Of a DNA stretch of 62,332 nt, positions 46,448 through 55,213 are shown piece after piece (the stretch's first letter is position 1; every line of letters begins with the position of its first letter). The notes beneath the pieces were generated by a model that saw nothing but the letters and a program-made list of their open reading frames with translations, searched no databases and had not been told where the DNA came from. The translations under genes were made by a program, and so were the position numbers. Source of the DNA: Mycobacterium sp. 1245805.9 (lineage in GTDB: Bacteria > Actinomycetota > Actinomycetes > Mycobacteriales > Mycobacteriaceae); NCBI RefSeq assembly GCF_001672915.1, contig NZ_LZKR01000072.1, positions 1 to 62,332 on the forward strand, in the 5' to 3' direction.

Positions 46448-47950
46448 ATGACGACGACGCTTCGAGCCGACACCGGCCCATCGCTGCTTCACGCGCAGCC
46501 CGCGAAAACGGTTGACGCCAAGGTTTCGCGATGGCAGCAGAAGTACTCGGCGCGTCTGCGCATCTGCGACTCGGTGATCGTCTGCGCCGCGGTCGCGCTC
46601 GCTCAAATCGTGCGGTTCGGGGACACGCCGAACACGTCGGGATACCCCGGCCAGGTCATGACCATCTTCTCGGTACTGTTTGCCGCACTGTGGCTTTCGT
46701 CCATGGCGATGTTCCAAACCCGGTCGACCCGGATCATCGGCGCCGGAATCGACGAATACCGGCGCATCGCCAGCGCCTCGTTCTGGACGTTCGGGTTCAT
46801 CGCGATCGTCACGCTGCTCGCCAAAATCGAGCTGGCCCGCGGTTATCTGGCGGTCGCGCTACCCGTCGGCACCCTCGGACTGCTGGCGGGCCGCAATTTG
46901 TGGCGAAAGCATGTGTGGCACCAGCGGGCGCTCGGCGAGTACCAGACGATGGTATTGGCCATCGGAGACCGGCCGGGCGTTTCACATCTTGCCCGCGAGC
47001 TGATCCGCAACCCGAACGACGGGTACGTGGTGGTCGGCGTGTGCATCCCGGGTTACGGGCCGGCTCGCGGCGAAACGCTGACGATTCAAGGCCACGAGAT
47101 CGCGATCCTCGGGGACGAAACCAATGCGATCGCCGCGATCTCGCGTTGCGGGGCCGACACGGTGGCGGTGACGCGGACCGAACACTTCGGGGTGCATGGG
47201 ATCCGGGACCTGATGTGGCGGCTGGAAACGATGGACGTCGACCTCGTGGTCTCACCCGGGGTGGTGGACGTGGCCGGGGCCCGGCTGGCCCTGAAGCCGA
47301 TCGCCGGTTTTCCGCTGCTGCACGTGGAGAAGCCGCAATACGAAGGCACGCAACGGTTTCAGAAGCGGGCCTTCGACTTCTGCTTTGCGCTGGCCGCGAT
47401 CATCGGAACGTCGCCGCTTCTGGTCGCCGCGGCCGTGTGCATCAAAGCGACGAGCAAGGGACCGGTCTTCTACCGCGCCGAGCGCATCGGGTTGGACGGC
47501 AAGCCCTTCACCATGCTCAAGTTCCGGACGATGGTGGATGGCGCCGACACCCAGGTCGAGCGCCTGCTTCCGCTCAACGAGGGCGCCGGCGGCATGCTCT
47601 TCAAGATCCGCCAGGACCCGCGGGTGACTTCGGTCGGAAAGGTACTGCGCCGATTCAGCATCGACGAGCTGCCGCAGTTCATCAACGTGCTCAAGCAAGA
47701 CATGAGCGTCGTCGGACCGCGGCCACCGCTGCGGCGCGAGGTCGAGAACTACGACGGCGAGGTCAAGCGGCGGCTGCTGGTGAAGCCGGGGGTGACCGGG
47801 CTCTGGCAGGTCAGTGGCCGGTCGGACCTCTCCTGGGAGGACTCGGTTCGGCTCGATCTGTCCTACGTCGACAACTGGTCGATGGCGGGCGACCTGATGA
47901 TCATCGCCCGCACACTCAAGGCCGTGCTGAGCAGCGACGGAGCCTATTGA
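46448..47950 (+). CDS. Polyprenyl-phosphate sugar-1-phosphate transferase (WbaP/CpsE-type initiating enzyme)
   Basis: A 500-residue polyprenyl glycosylphosphotransferase, which starts repeat-unit assembly by placing sugar-1-P on undecaprenyl- or decaprenyl-phosphate. The N-terminal half has four predicted membrane segments (for example VMTIFSVLFAALWLSSMAMF) and a CoA-binding-like domain (VLAIGDRPGVSHLARELI). The C-terminal catalytic part (about 305-500) has QKRAFDFCFALAAIIGTSPL, GPVFYRAERIGLDGKPFTML, KFRTMVDGAD, DELPQFINVLKQDMSVVGPR and KPGVTGLWQVSGRSDLSW. Full length for the family. It shares one base (TGATG) with the flippase gene. Confidence 0.94.
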   Translation: MTTTLRADTGPSLLHAQPAKTVDAKVSRWQQKYSARLRICDSVIVCAAVALAQIVRFGDTPNTSGYPGQVMTIFSVLFAALWLSSMAMFQTRSTRIIGAGIDEYRRIASASFWTFGFIAIVTLLAKIELARGYLAVALPVGTLGLLAGRNLWRKHVWHQRALGEYQTMVLAIGDRPGVSHLARELIRNPNDGYVVVGVCIPGYGPARGETLTIQGHEIAILGDETNAIAAISRCGADTVAVTRTEHFGVHGIRDLMWRLETMDVDLVVSPGVVDVAGARLALKPIAGFPLLHVEKPQYEGTQRFQKRAFDFCFALAAIIGTSPLLVAAAVCIKATSKGPVFYRAERIGLDGKPFTMLKFRTMVDGADTQVERLLPLNEGAGGMLFKIRQDPRVTSVGKVLRRFSIDELPQFINVLKQDMSVVGPRPPLRREVENYDGEVKRRLLVKPGVTGLWQVSGRSDLSWEDSVRLDLSYVDNWSMAGDLMIIARTLKAVLSSDGAY

Positions 47951-49440
47951 TGGCGCGCGACACCATAATTGAGCCGACGCCGACGCCGACGCCGACGGCA
48001 CCGGCCTCCCCTGTGGTACGGCAGTCGCGCATCGCGCGCGCATTTTCCGTCCAGCTGATCTGCCGGGCACTGGGCATGCTTGCCTCGGTCGTCTCGGTGG
48101 CGATGACCGCCCGCTACCTCGGTCCCGGGCGCTACGGCCAGCTCATCATCGCGGTCGCCTTCGTCGGGATGTGGGCCAGCCTGGCCGATCTCGGCATCGG
48201 CACCGTCATCGTGCGCCGCGTCACCTCGGGAACGGGCGACCTGGAACGACTCGTCCGCGTCAACAGCGGGCTGTCTTTGATGTATTGCGTTCCGCTGGCG
48301 GCGCTCACCGCCGGTTCCGGCCTGCTGCTCTATCACGACCACAACGTGCGGGTCATGCTCGTGGTGTTATCGGGCCAGCTGCTGATGTTCACGATGTCCA
48401 CGCGGTTCGAACCGGTATTTCTTGCGACCGTGCGCTTCTCGGCCGTGGCGATGTCGGATATCGCGGGCCGGATGGGCACGCTGGCGATGGTCAGCTACCT
48501 GGTGGCCACGCGGGCCGACGTCGTGTGGTTCGCGGTCGCGCAGCTCATCCCGCCGGCCCTGCAGCTGCTGATCCAGGGCGCCGCGGCCGCGAGGCACATC
48601 TCACTGCGGCCGATCTTCGCGCCCCGCGAGGTCGCGGACCTGTTGCGAGAGAGCGCATTTCCCATCGGTGTCGCGGTAGTCGGCATCCTGTACTGGCGCA
48701 CCGACGGCGTCATCCTGTCGAAGGTGAGCACACATTCCGAGGTCGGGGTGTACGGACTGGCCTACACGGTCGCGTTCAACACCCTGGTCGTCTCGATGTT
48801 CTTCCTCAAGGCGACGCTGTCGACCGCCACCGAACTGTTCTCGCGCGACGTCGAAGCGTTTGCCAAGTTCCTGCGGCGCTGTGTCGAGCTGATGTACTTC
48901 GCGGGTGTCCCGCTGGCCATCATCGGCGCGTTGCTGGCCCGACCGCTGATCGAATTGTTCGGCGATCGGGAGTTCGTCGGGCGCGGCGGTCCCACCCTCG
49001 CGCTGCTATTCGTCGCCGTGGCATTGCGTTTCGTCACCGGCACCCTGGGCCAGGGCCTGTTCGCCGCCCACCAGCAGAAGTTTCTGTTCCACTTGTCCAT
49101 CGCCACCCTGGCGGTCAACGTCGTCCTGAACGTGGTCCTCGACCGGCCGTTCGGCGCGGTCGGGGCCGGCCTCGCGTTGGTGGGCACCGAGCTGTTCGGC
49201 ATGGCCGTCGCCACCTGGTGGCTGCGCCGGGAGTGCGGCTATCGCGCACCGGTCAGTTTCGCGCTTCGGCTGCTGGCTCCCACCGCGGCCTCCGTGGCGG
49301 TCGCGCTGTTGTTGTCGGGTCACCACGTGGTCCTGATCGTGGCCGCGGCCGCGGCCGCCTACCTGACGACCAGCGCGGCGGCCGGCCCCCTCACCTGGTC
49401 AACGCTGACCGAGCTACGCCAGAAACGGGTGATGCCATGA
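47950..49440 (+). CDS. Lipopolysaccharide/exopolysaccharide repeat-unit flippase (Wzx-like)
   Basis: A 496-residue polytopic protein of the oligosaccharide flippase (Polysacc_synt/MOP) family, predicted to flip lipid-linked repeat units. The MOP start is FSVQLICRALGMLASVVSVA and MTARYLGPGRYGQLIIAVAF, and about 12-14 hydrophobic segments follow, including FPIGVAVVGILYWRTDGVIL. The N-terminal tail carries a PTPTPTPT tract from four GCCGAC copies, possibly variable in length without changing frame. It starts immediately at the end of the initiating transferase gene and overlaps the next by ATGA, so it belongs to one long operon. Confidence 0.9.
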   Translation: MARDTIIEPTPTPTPTAPASPVVRQSRIARAFSVQLICRALGMLASVVSVAMTARYLGPGRYGQLIIAVAFVGMWASLADLGIGTVIVRRVTSGTGDLERLVRVNSGLSLMYCVPLAALTAGSGLLLYHDHNVRVMLVVLSGQLLMFTMSTRFEPVFLATVRFSAVAMSDIAGRMGTLAMVSYLVATRADVVWFAVAQLIPPALQLLIQGAAAARHISLRPIFAPREVADLLRESAFPIGVAVVGILYWRTDGVILSKVSTHSEVGVYGLAYTVAFNTLVVSMFFLKATLSTATELFSRDVEAFAKFLRRCVELMYFAGVPLAIIGALLARPLIELFGDREFVGRGGPTLALLFVAVALRFVTGTLGQGLFAAHQQKFLFHLSIATLAVNVVLNVVLDRPFGAVGAGLALVGTELFGMAVATWWLRRECGYRAPVSFALRLLAPTAASVAVALLLSGHHVVLIVAAAAAAYLTTSAAAGPLTWSTLTELRQKRVMP

Positions 49441-51449
49441 CGCAGGAATTGCACCGGGCGTATCTGAAACGTCCCGTCGGCCGCGCGTCCACCAGGTCCG
49501 AGCGGCCGCTGGTGGTGCTGATCGTGACGTACAAGAGCCACGACCTGGTCGAGCAGTGTCTGGCGAGCGTCGCCGAACACCTGCCGGGACTGCCCGTGTA
49601 CATATACGAGAACAGCGGCGACACCTATCCCGGTCGCGAAGAGCTGGCGGCCCGGCACCCCGAGGTGCACTGGGTGCTGGGCCCGGTCAATCTCGGCTTC
49701 GCGGCGGCGTTCAACGCCTTGGTGGAGCACACGCCGCCCGACGCCGACCTGCTGCTGTTGAACGCCGATGCACGATTGCAGGGGCCGCTCACCCGGACCC
49801 GGGAACTGCTGCACCAGACCAAGGTGGCCGCGGTGTCTCCCCTGGTGCGCGACGACGGGGCGCCCGGCCCCGCGCGGTGGGACATCGCGACGCGGCGCCG
49901 GACGCTCGGCCGGGCGCTGGTCGCCGCCGCGGGCTATTCGGACCTGCTGCGGGGCACGCCGATATCACACCTGTATGCCCGTCAGCCCGCCGAATCGCAA
50001 AGCATCGACGGCTACATAGGTGGCGCGTGCCTGGCGATCAACCGCGCGGCCTGGGACGAAATCGGCGGCTTCGACGAGGAATTCTTCCTCTTCGGGGAGG
50101 AAGCCGACTGGCAGGCGCGCGCCACCGGCGCGGGCTGGCGCGTCCTGCTGGCCGACGAACTTGCCATCGATCACGGCAATCCCGCGGCCGTGCAGAACGC
50201 CGCCGAGCCCGGTTCCACGCATGGCGCAGAAGTCTCGCCCCACGAACGCCGCCGCAACCGAGACTTGTCGCGCGCTAACGCCGCACTGCTGCTCGAACAT
50301 CAGCGCGGGGTTCATCGCGCCGACATCTACCTGGCCGGTACCACTCTGCTGGAACGGGTACAGCGGTCAAAGCGCGACGCACACAAGCGCGCCATCGCGG
50401 CCCGCCGCACCGGCAAGCCCGCGATCGTGATCACCACCAACCGGCTGGTGTACGGCGGAGCGGAGCGCCAAAAAGCGCTCTTGGCAGCCGAATTGGATCG
50501 CCGCGGCTACCCGGTCACGATCGCCTGCATGCAACGGTTCGGGCCACTGATCAGAGAGATCCCGCACACCGTGCGCGTGCTGCGACAGCCCTGGTGGGCG
50601 CCGGCCGTCGACGTCCCCGCCGGCCCGGCGGTGCTGATCAGCGGCGACACCAACACCGAGACGGGCTTTGCCACCCTGTGGCGCGCGGCCGGGCGCGACC
50701 GGCGCTGGCTGGTCGCACCGCACGTTCCGCCGGAGCCCGACCGCCCGATCTACTCGCGGGCGCTGGCCGCAGCGATGCGGCGCAGCGACGGGTTTATCGT
50801 TCTGGCACACCGTCATTGGGACATGCTCACCGCGCAACACCGGCTCGGCGAACGCCGGTTCGTCGCGCCCAACGGCGTGGCCCCAACCGATGAGCCGAAG
50901 CCGCGGGCCCGGGCCGCCGGCGAGCCGGTGCGGTTGGTGATGCTCTCGCGCATCGTCGAGCACAAGAACCCGCAGCTGCTGATCGAGGCGCTCGGCGGCC
51001 TGACCGACATGCCCTGGGAGCTCTCGATATTCGGCGACGGACCCGATCGGGAGCGGCTGCAGGCGGGCACCCCCGACGCGCTGCGCGACCGCGTGCACTG
51101 GCGCGGCTGGTCGCCCGGGCCCGGGCCCGCACTGGCCGAGGCCGATCTGCTGTGCGTTCCCAGCCGCTCCGAGGCGTTCCCGCTGGCGATTCTCGAGGCG
51201 ATGGCCCGGGCGGTACCGGTTGCGGCGTCGGCGATTTGCGCCGTTCCCGAGATGTTGGACTTCGGCAAAGCGGGTTTTGTCGTCGAGCCCGTCTCCGTGC
51301 CCGCGTGGCGCGAATGCCTCGCCGAGATTCTGGCCGACCCCGGCGCCCTACCTTCGATGGGGCAGCGCGGCCATGAGCGGATGCGCCTGCACTACACGGT
51401 GGAGGCGATGGCCGACGATTATCTCGAAGCCATCGAGGCCGTGTTGTGA
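49437..51449 (+). CDS. Two-domain glycosyltransferase (GT2-GT4 fusion)
   Basis: A 670-residue protein joining two enzymes. Residues about 25-290 form a GT2 family domain: VVLIVTYKSHDLVEQCLASV, NLGFAAAFNALVE, LLLLNADARL (DxD-like) and IDGYIGGACLAINRAAWDEI with GFDEEFFLFGEEADW. Residues about 320-670 form a GT4 (GT-B) domain: RLVYGGAERQKALLAAELDR, VRLVMLSRIVEHKNPQLLIE, FGDGPDRERL and VPSRSEAFPLAILEAMARAV. Each half has its catalytic signature, so it may add two successive sugars. It has ATGA/GTGA overlaps with both neighbours, and no frameshift is needed to explain the fusion. Confidence 0.9.
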   Translation: MTQELHRAYLKRPVGRASTRSERPLVVLIVTYKSHDLVEQCLASVAEHLPGLPVYIYENSGDTYPGREELAARHPEVHWVLGPVNLGFAAAFNALVEHTPPDADLLLLNADARLQGPLTRTRELLHQTKVAAVSPLVRDDGAPGPARWDIATRRRTLGRALVAAAGYSDLLRGTPISHLYARQPAESQSIDGYIGGACLAINRAAWDEIGGFDEEFFLFGEEADWQARATGAGWRVLLADELAIDHGNPAAVQNAAEPGSTHGAEVSPHERRRNRDLSRANAALLLEHQRGVHRADIYLAGTTLLERVQRSKRDAHKRAIAARRTGKPAIVITTNRLVYGGAERQKALLAAELDRRGYPVTIACMQRFGPLIREIPHTVRVLRQPWWAPAVDVPAGPAVLISGDTNTETGFATLWRAAGRDRRWLVAPHVPPEPDRPIYSRALAAAMRRSDGFIVLAHRHWDMLTAQHRLGERRFVAPNGVAPTDEPKPRARAAGEPVRLVMLSRIVEHKNPQLLIEALGGLTDMPWELSIFGDGPDRERLQAGTPDALRDRVHWRGWSPGPGPALAEADLLCVPSRSEAFPLAILEAMARAVPVAASAICAVPEMLDFGKAGFVVEPVSVPAWRECLAEILADPGALPSMGQRGHERMRLHYTVEAMADDYLEAIEAVL

Positions 51450-52897
51450 GCGCATTGAGACTGACGTGGAAATCGGCCCGCCGCAACAAACTTGGCCAAC
51501 GGCCGACCACCACCGAGCCGACGCGAGTCTACGAAACGGTGATCCTGGGTGGCGGGCCGGCCGGTACCGGCGCGCTGGTGTGGGCGGCGCGGCACGGTCG
51601 GCTGGACGCGTGGCTGGACGGCGGCGTCGCGCTGGTGGAGCAGGCCGACGGGCTGGGCGGGACGCTCGGCCGCTACGCGCTGAACGCCGACTCGCGCGGC
51701 ACCTCCTTCCTGGAATGCCTGGACGGCCCGGATTGCTCACCGTTTCTGGCCGACGTGAGGGTCGATCCCGTTGCGCAAGAACTGGAACGCTTCCGCGCCG
51801 GGCACCCCACCCTGGAACTGGTCGATCGTTTCGAGCGGCGCGTCGGCGCCGCCATCCTCGCCGAGTTCGACCGCCATCCGAATAGCCGCGCCTGCACCGG
51901 CACTCGCGCCCAGGCAATCCGGCTGCAGGGCGACGGCTCGGTCGCGGTATTCACCGCGGACGCCGATGGGCGGCGCGCGGTCGTCCGCGGCGCCAGCGCG
52001 GTGGTCGCGATCGGCGGGCGGCCGAACGCGTCGTGGTCCGAGATCGAGGTCACGCCCGGCGTCCACCTCGGGCACTGGCGCGAGAAGATCGTGTCCAGCC
52101 ACCGGCTCCTCAGCCGTGGCGGCGCACAGGAGGTGGCGCGGCGTCTGGCGCGTGCGCAGGGCAGCCCGCGCGTGGTCGTCCTGGGCGGTTCGCACAGCGC
52201 GTTTTCGGCGGCATGGATGCTGCTGGAACGAATTCCGGGGTTGAGTTTCGGTCCCCGCGGCGTGCAGATCCTGCACCGCAGCGAGCCTCGGCCCACGTAT
52301 CCGTCGCGCGCCGCGGCCCATGTCGACTTTTACGAGTTCTCGGAATCCGACGTGTGCGCGGCCACCGGGCGCGTGCATCGGCTCGGCGGGTTGCAGGGCG
52401 ACGGCCGCGAGGTGTGGCGGCGCATGCACGGCAAGCCCGGCACCGAGCCGGATGACCGCGCGGTGGCCCTGCCGATGGGCGGCCTGTCCCGCGCGGACCT
52501 GCTGGGCCTGCTGACCGACTGCGACCTGATCATTCCGGCCCTGGGGTATCGCCTTGCGGCGCCGCCCATTTTCGACGCGCGCGGCGCGCGAGTGCCGGTG
52601 GCGCGGACCGGCCCGTCGGTCGACGCGAACGCGCGGCTGCTGGCCGATTCCGGCACGCCGGTCCCGGGTGTCTTTGCGGTCGGGCTGGGCAGCGGGTTTT
52701 TGCCCTGGGGCGCGATGGCCGGAGAGGAGTCCTTCTCCGGTCAGCAGAACAGCCTCTGGCTGTACCAGAACGGCCTGGGCAAGCTCATTCATGACAGCAC
52801 CCGGCGCCGGGCGCGACGCCTCGCGCTGGACGCCCAGCCCACCGAAACATCCAGCAGCACAGAGAATTGGGAGCCATATGCTTTGCCGGTTGTGTGA
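51446..52897 (+). CDS. FAD/NAD(P)-binding oxidoreductase of the polysaccharide cluster
   Basis: A 483-residue flavoprotein-like oxidoreductase. FAD motif: YETVILGGGPAGTGALVWAA near the N-terminus with VEQADGLGGTLGRYAL. A second Rossmann motif is VVVLGGSHSAFSAAWMLLER at about 247-266. The C-terminal FAD-contact region is VFAVGLGSGFLPWGAMAGEE. The two-nucleotide plan resembles flavin monooxygenase-like or disulfide-reductase-fold enzymes, but I see no redox-active CxxC. Such enzymes are rare in sugar clusters; oxidation of a sugar amine or alcohol is possible. It starts with GTG overlapping the GT gene and runs 20 bp into the methyltransferase gene. Confidence 0.72.
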   Translation: MSALRLTWKSARRNKLGQRPTTTEPTRVYETVILGGGPAGTGALVWAARHGRLDAWLDGGVALVEQADGLGGTLGRYALNADSRGTSFLECLDGPDCSPFLADVRVDPVAQELERFRAGHPTLELVDRFERRVGAAILAEFDRHPNSRACTGTRAQAIRLQGDGSVAVFTADADGRRAVVRGASAVVAIGGRPNASWSEIEVTPGVHLGHWREKIVSSHRLLSRGGAQEVARRLARAQGSPRVVVLGGSHSAFSAAWMLLERIPGLSFGPRGVQILHRSEPRPTYPSRAAAHVDFYEFSESDVCAATGRVHRLGGLQGDGREVWRRMHGKPGTEPDDRAVALPMGGLSRADLLGLLTDCDLIIPALGYRLAAPPIFDARGARVPVARTGPSVDANARLLADSGTPVPGVFAVGLGSGFLPWGAMAGEESFSGQQNSLWLYQNGLGKLIHDSTRRRARRLALDAQPTETSSSTENWEPYALPVV

Positions 52898-54119
52898 CTC
52901 GGAGCGCCTGCTCAGCATCGTGGACCTGGGCGCCACTCCGCCGTGCGAGAAATTCCTCACCGCCGAGGAACTCGACCTCGCGGAGCAGACCTTCCCGCTA
53001 CACCTGCGGTTGTGCGAGGACTGCCTGCTGTTGCAGATACCGGCGCTGATCACGCCCGAGGACACCTTCACCGAATACGCTTACTTCGCTTCGTATTCGG
53101 ACAGCTGGGTCCAGCACGCCAAGCTCTTCGTCGACGAAGCCGTCCAGCGGCTCGGGCTCGGCCCGCAATCGCGGGTGGTCGAGGTCGCCAGCAATGACGG
53201 CTACCTGCTGCAGCACGTGGTCGCGGCTGGAGTGCCGTGCCTGGGAATCGAGCCGTCCGAGAACGTCGGCGCCGCCGCCCGCGCGCGCAACATCCCCACG
53301 CTGACGGCGTTTCTGGACGAGAAGACGGCGGCGCACGTTCGTGAGGAATACGGGCCGGCCAACCTCGTCGTCGCCAACAATGTCTACGCGCACATCCCCG
53401 ATCTGCGCGGCTTCACCCGCTCGCTGCGCAGGCTGATGGACGACGACGGCTGGCTGAGCATCGAGGTGCACCACGCGCTGAACCTGGTGCGGCTCGGGCA
53501 GTTCGACACGATCTATCACGAGCACTTCCAGTACTACACGCTGTTCTCGGCGATCTGCGCGCTGGCCACCTCCGGGCTCGCCGTGGTCGACGTCGAGCTG
53601 CTGCCCACCCACGGCGGGTCGATGCGCATCTGGGCCCGTTCGGCGGAGATCGCCTCGCGGCCGACCGAACGGGTGGAGAAGGTGATGCGCGCCGAGGAGG
53701 CGGCGGGACTGCACCGCGCCGACGGCTATTTGCAACTGCGGCCGCGCGCGGAGGCGATCCGGCACGACCTGCTCCGCTTCTTGCTGCAGTGCCGCGCCGA
53801 GGACAAGCGCGTGGTCGGCTACGGGGCGCCGGGCAAGGGCAACACGCTGCTCAACTATTGCGGGATCCGAACCGACCTGCTCGAATACACCGTCGATCGC
53901 AACCCGTACAAGCACGGCCGCTTCACCCCGGGCACCCGGATCCCCATCCACGAACCCGAGCGCATCGCAGAGGACCGCCCGGATGTGGTGCTGGTGTTGC
54001 CGTGGAACCTCGAACCGGAGCTGACCGACCAACTCCATTACATCGCCGAGTGGGGCGGCCAGCTTGTCTTTCCGCTTCCGACCCTGCACGCCGCGGAAAT
54101 TGATAGCGTGCGCCGATGA
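52878..54119 (+). CDS. NDP-hexose C-methyltransferase-like protein
   Basis: A 413-residue methyltransferase of the TylC3/NovU sugar C-methyltransferase type. Three regions are visible: an N-terminal zinc-ribbon (CRLCDSERLL with LCEDCLLLQIP), a SAM domain (about 95-200: SRVVEVASNDGYLLQHVVAA and VANNVYAHIPDLRGF, then HEHFQYYTL) and the C-terminal Methyltransf_14 region (VVGYGAPGKGNTLLNYCGIR). Such enzymes add a branching methyl to a 4-keto-deoxysugar. The ATG at 52878 gives the ribbon at the extreme N-terminus and overlaps the preceding gene by 20 bp. Confidence 0.9.
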   Translation: MLCRLCDSERLLSIVDLGATPPCEKFLTAEELDLAEQTFPLHLRLCEDCLLLQIPALITPEDTFTEYAYFASYSDSWVQHAKLFVDEAVQRLGLGPQSRVVEVASNDGYLLQHVVAAGVPCLGIEPSENVGAAARARNIPTLTAFLDEKTAAHVREEYGPANLVVANNVYAHIPDLRGFTRSLRRLMDDDGWLSIEVHHALNLVRLGQFDTIYHEHFQYYTLFSAICALATSGLAVVDVELLPTHGGSMRIWARSAEIASRPTERVEKVMRAEEAAGLHRADGYLQLRPRAEAIRHDLLRFLLQCRAEDKRVVGYGAPGKGNTLLNYCGIRTDLLEYTVDRNPYKHGRFTPGTRIPIHEPERIAEDRPDVVLVLPWNLEPELTDQLHYIAEWGGQLVFPLPTLHAAEIDSVRR

Positions 54120-55213
54120 GCACCTGCCGGGGGTGCGGTGGCACCGATCTGCGACCGGTCCTTGACCTGGGGACCGTGCCGGCTGGCGACGAGTTTCCCC
54201 CGGCCGCGGAACCCGTGCGCCCCGAGGAGTCGTCGCATCCGCTCGCGATGGACCTCTGCGACAACTGCGGCCTGGCCCAGCTCGCACACGACGACACGGC
54301 GGCCGCCGAGCCGCGCGGCATCGAGCCGCAGGCCCTGCGCGACCAGGCGGCCGATGCCGTCCGGCGCGTCGCCGACGCGGGCTGGCTGCGCGGCGCCACC
54401 GTACGCGAATTCGGCAGCCCGCACGGCGGAACATGGGTCCCGCTGCTGGCGGAGCGCGGTTTCACCGAGGCCGAGCGCGCCGACGTCGTGCTCGACTCGT
54501 TCGGCATCATGCACGAGCCGGACCAACGGCTTGCCTTCCAACTGCGCGCGGAGGCCACCGCGCCCGACGGCGTGCTGCTGCTGCAGTTCCACTCGATGTT
54601 GACGATCGTGACCGAGGGCCAATGGAATGCGTTGCGCCACGGTCACTTCGCCTACTATTCGCTGACCGCGTTGACCAGGCTGCTCGGCGCGGCCGGCATG
54701 AGCGTCGCCTCGGCGTGGGAGTTCGATCTCTACGGCGGCACCGTGTTGGTCGCCGCCGTGCACGGCGACGTGCAGCCCGACGGGCGCGCCAGGGAAATCC
54801 TGCGGCGCGAGCAAAACGTCGGCATCACCGAGGCGGCGGTCGTGCGCAGCCTGCAGTGCGCCGCCGAGCGCCACGCCGCGCAGCTGCGCGACTGGCTGGT
54901 GGAGCAGGCGTGCGACCGGCGCACGGTGTACGGATATGGCGCCGGATCGCGCGTCGTCTCGTTGTTCAGCATCGCCGGGGTCGACCGGCGGCTCCTGCGC
55001 GCCGTGGCCGACGCGTCGCCGGCGAAGCACGGGCGCCGGATTCCGGGGACCGACGTCGGGATCATCTCACCGGAGGAGCTCATCGCGGCCGCGCCCGATC
55101 GCGTCATGCTGACCCTGCCGGATCTGTACGACGAGGTCCGCCGGGCGTATCCCGAACTGGACGGCCGCTGGTCGGTGGACCCCGGCGCGGGCGGGAGCCG
55201 GGCGCTGCTATGA
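54116..55213 (+). CDS. C-methyltransferase paralogue with degenerate SAM domain
   Basis: A 365-residue paralogue of the preceding gene, with the same order: zinc ribbon (CRGCGGTDLRPVLDLGTVPA, LCDNCGLAQLAHDD), a reduced central domain and the C-terminal Methyltransf_14 part (VYGYGAGSRVVSLFSIAGVD). The central SAM-binding strand is not intact: where its partner has VVEVASNDGYLLQ, it reads REFGSPHGGTWVPLLA, and it is about 50 residues shorter. It may have lost methyl transfer and serve as a partner subunit or sugar-binding protein. The ATGA overlap indicates close co-translation with the intact enzyme. Confidence 0.78.
   Translation: MSTCRGCGGTDLRPVLDLGTVPAGDEFPPAAEPVRPEESSHPLAMDLCDNCGLAQLAHDDTAAAEPRGIEPQALRDQAADAVRRVADAGWLRGATVREFGSPHGGTWVPLLAERGFTEAERADVVLDSFGIMHEPDQRLAFQLRAEATAPDGVLLLQFHSMLTIVTEGQWNALRHGHFAYYSLTALTRLLGAAGMSVASAWEFDLYGGTVLVAAVHGDVQPDGRAREILRREQNVGITEAAVVRSLQCAAERHAAQLRDWLVEQACDRRTVYGYGAGSRVVSLFSIAGVDRRLLRAVADASPAKHGRRIPGTDVGIISPEELIAAAPDRVMLTLPDLYDEVRRAYPELDGRWSVDPGAGGSRALL

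Noticed and set aside
47968..48002. GCCGAC repeat as a phase-variable frameshift switch in the flippase gene
   Set aside because: The unit is six bases, so changes in copy number keep the frame.
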